In this document: positions 62,722 to 64,000 of the stretch, in pieces | Layout of the letters: each line of letters opens with the position of its first letter | How positions within the stretch are numbered: position 1 is the stretch's first letter | Assembly: GCA_017301995.1 (NCBI GenBank) | Contig: JAFLEH010000008.1 | Span: forward strand, 62,001 to 126,000 | DNA from: Verrucomicrobiota bacterium | GTDB taxonomy: Bacteria; Verrucomicrobiota; Verrucomicrobiia; Verrucomicrobiales; Akkermansiaceae | Length of the DNA stretch: 64,000 nucleotides | Reading direction: 5' to 3' | Notes under the pieces: generated by a model | The model's input: the letters and a program-made list of their open reading frames with translations, nothing else | Databases searched by the model: none | Told to the model about the DNA's origin: nothing | Made by a program: the position numbers and the translations under genes

Positions 62722-63147
62722 ATGCCAGTAGTAGCGACACTTTCGGTTGATCCCGGCGGCATCGGGTATCAATGGCATTCCGACGGGGGGCGCTGCCGGC
62801 ACGAGGGCCGCATCGCGTGGGATAACGTAATCGAGATCAAAGCCTTCAAGCGGGACATGTTCACGTATGATCTGATCTGCCTTGCGATAGTTCCAGATGA
62901 TGGTCTTTTGATCGAGATCGACGAGGAGGATTCCAATTGGGAGAGTTTGGTGGCCGCCATTCCGGCGAATCTTCCTGGAGCTGTTCGATGGGGTGACTGG
63001 TTTACGGAAGTCGCATTTCCGGCTTTCGCGACGAACGAGCGGACAATCTTCGCTAAGGACCTAAAAGGCGAACAAGGCGTCGCTCCGAACCGCTCATTAC
63101 CGCCCACTTTGAATTCAACGTCCTCCGTTCGCGGTTCGGAGGACTAA
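62722..63147 (+). CDS. Cassette gene: protein of unknown function
   Basis: A 141-residue acidic protein. IAWDNVIEIKAFKRDMFTYD and LICLAIVPDDGLLIEIDEED followed by WESLVAAIPANLPG resemble small immunity-like proteins, but no named family is certain. Its last 27 or so codons lie inside the attC-like site that begins at 63067, so the C-terminus (EQGVAPNRSLPPTLNSTSSV...) is attC-encoded. It starts 9 bp after the preceding attC core. No promoter or ribosome site stands out. Confidence 0.6.
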   Translation: MPVVATLSVDPGGIGYQWHSDGGRCRHEGRIAWDNVIEIKAFKRDMFTYDLICLAIVPDDGLLIEIDEEDSNWESLVAAIPANLPGAVRWGDWFTEVAFPAFATNERTIFAKDLKGEQGVAPNRSLPPTLNSTSSVRGSED

Positions 63148-63153
63148 AACGTT
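63067..63153 (+). other. attC-like cassette recombination site 5, split by a group II intron
   Basis: Left end GGCGAACAAGGC. Arms GTCGCTCCGAACCGC and GCGGTTCGGAGGAC pair perfectly with one extrahelical G, the hallmark of attC folding. The right end AAAACGTT stops at 63153, where a group II intron begins; after the intron, CGCCC (63583-63587) restores an ACGTTCGCCC core like the ACGTTCTCCC of site 2. Length without the intron is about 91 bp. Confidence 0.75.
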
Positions 63154-63582
63154 GTGCGCCGAGCCAAGCAAAGCGCTTCTTATATGGTGAAAGACCAGAT
63201 ATGACAAAACCTAGCCAGTAGTCATTACCGAGTGTTGCAGTGATGTTTGCCAAGCCATTGGAACTTCGCGGGAGGCACCGCGTGAACCACACGAACCCGG
63301 AGGCTGACTTGGTGGCCGGAGGGTTGGGGAACCGGAGCGGAGATAACCCCGGTCGCACGGCGAAGGAGCGGGCAGGAAGCAACGCAAGCACCGGTATCAC
63401 CTCGGGACACGAATACTCCCGGTTTCATGGTGTCAAACTCCCTGCTTGCATCGGGAGCCGGTTCTGGCACTCTGTGGCTGCGCTGGTTCCGTGTGCGCGC
63501 GATCCTGAGGAGCCCGGTGCGGTAATTCCGCACGCCGGGATCTGCGAGGGGGGCACCGGGCAACCGGCGTCCCTACCTCAAT
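63154..63582 (+). mobile_element. ORF-less group II intron inserted in an attC core
   Basis: It begins GTGCGCC, the GUGYG 5' consensus, and continues with segments I recognise from bacterial group II intron domain I (AAACCTAGCCAGTAGTCATT, 63212-63231; GAACCCGGAGGCTGACTTGG, 63293-63312). Domain V is at 63510-63542: GAGCCCGG...CCGGGATC with the AGC triad and a capped upper stem GTGCGG/CCGCAC. Domain VI follows (GGGGGGCACCGGGCAACCGG then CGTCCCTACC), ending near CAAT at 63582. At 429 bp there is no room for a reverse transcriptase, so movement or maturation would need help in trans. Confidence 0.75.
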
Positions 63583-63592
63583 CGCCCATATA

Positions 63593-64000
63593 ATGAAAGC
63601 ACAAGCACGATACTCGGGATTGATTGTCGCCCTGCTTGTGGTGATTGGGGTTGCTATTGCCGCCTATTTCTACTTCGGAATTGGACTGCGCCATAGAATC
63701 GTCGGACATTGGAGCGGATCTGATCCCGCTTCATTTGTTAAAGTGTCATGGGACGGCCAGTGCTCGTTTCGGGTATCGGGATTCTCGGGTGTTGGACGGG
63801 GGGAATTCAAAAGAGACAAGGCCTCGTTCCAAATGGTGTATCATCCTCCAGACCGCCATCCAGGTCGGCCTCTCGCAATTCTTCTATCAACCACTGCATG
63901 CGATGGTGACGCCCTTAAGAGGAGGGAACTTGAAGTGAACATACTTGAGGTCGAACCATGGTATTGGCCATCGATCTACTTTGAGCGATTGACCAGACGC
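63593..64000 (+). CDS. Cassette gene: membrane-anchored protein, cut by window end
   Basis: An open frame of 136 codons from ATG 63593 to the window end. One N-terminal membrane helix (LIVALLVVIGVAIAAYFYFG) is followed by an extracytoplasmic part (RIVGHWSGSDPASFVKVSWD, CSFRVSGFSGVGRGEFKRDK). No family recognised. The start lies 6 bp after the restored attC core, so it is the third gene of the plus-strand cassette array, directly downstream of the intron. It is more AT-rich than core genes. Confidence 0.6.
   Translation, partial: MKAQARYSGLIVALLVVIGVAIAAYFYFGIGLRHRIVGHWSGSDPASFVKVSWDGQCSFRVSGFSGVGRGEFKRDKASFQMVYHPPDRHPGRPLAILLSTTACDGDALKRRELEVNILEVEPWYWPSIYFERLTRR

Noticed and set aside
62444..62731. 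95-codon frame overlapping attC-like site 4
   Set aside because: Most of it is translated from the attC hairpin (GTGQPATRP) and it overlaps two better cassette genes.

Overview
The window looks like chromosomal DNA of a GC-rich verrucomicrobial (PVC-group) bacterium. Indications are a PEP-CTERM-type sorting tail, LL-diaminopimelate aminotransferase, polysaccharide-degrading secreted enzymes, a giant lamin-tail/CotH surface protein, a TorF-type porin, a stand-alone DUF2868 protein, and intergenic repeats of a kind I associate with that phylum. The assignment is inference; there is no rRNA or tRNA gene to confirm it.

Layout. 0-7 kb: the start of kduI diverges from a GH105-DUF4861 pectin enzyme and rhamnulokinase, followed by tightly packed genes for a PLP histidine-decarboxylase-like enzyme, a double ACT protein and an unknown protein, then a TorF-like porin behind a textbook sigma-54 promoter. 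7-30.6 kb: mostly ordinary chromosomal genes (FAD oxidoreductase, transglutaminase, dapL, a NYN-LOTUS and DEDD nuclease pair, a GT51 transglycosylase with a degenerate transpeptidase domain, GH43, folP, an orphan Phd antitoxin whose toxin is reduced to seven codons, a 1592-residue secreted protein, a flavin halogenase, a PEP-CTERM protein, prmA, DUF2868, mutS). 30.6-34.5 kb: a low-GC island of small minus-strand genes (DUF1851-like, PD40-like, SUFU, membrane protein) separated by attC-like sites, i.e. an integron-type cassette array without an integrase, ending at a group II intron remnant. 34.5-38.9 kb: an ion-homeostasis locus with a NhaR-type regulator divergent from HPF-like, site-2-protease, TerC and one-domain voltage-gated channel genes; the channel filter reads TLDDW. 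38.9-49.2 kb: a type I restriction-modification locus (hsdM-hsdS, hsdR) carrying an AAA ATPase plus cytoplasmic subtilase pair between hsdS and hsdR. 49.3-61.4 kb: CotH/LTD surface protein, mnmG, cdd, pdhA-pdhB, a TraB-like lipoprotein and purB. Two perfect parS palindromes and a cluster of DnaA-box-like 9-mers next to an AT-rich stretch suggest that this is origin-proximal DNA. 61.4-64 kb: tandem repeats, then a second cassette array on the plus strand, in which an apparently ORF-less group II intron sits exactly inside an attC core.

The most unusual points are the two integrase-less cassette arrays with related attC sites, the intron-in-attC arrangement, the AAA-subtilase module inside the type I R-M locus, the natural TLDDW channel filter, and an octamer (TTCTAACC/GGTTAGAA) far more frequent than base composition predicts. 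All counts, alignments and hairpins were done by eye.
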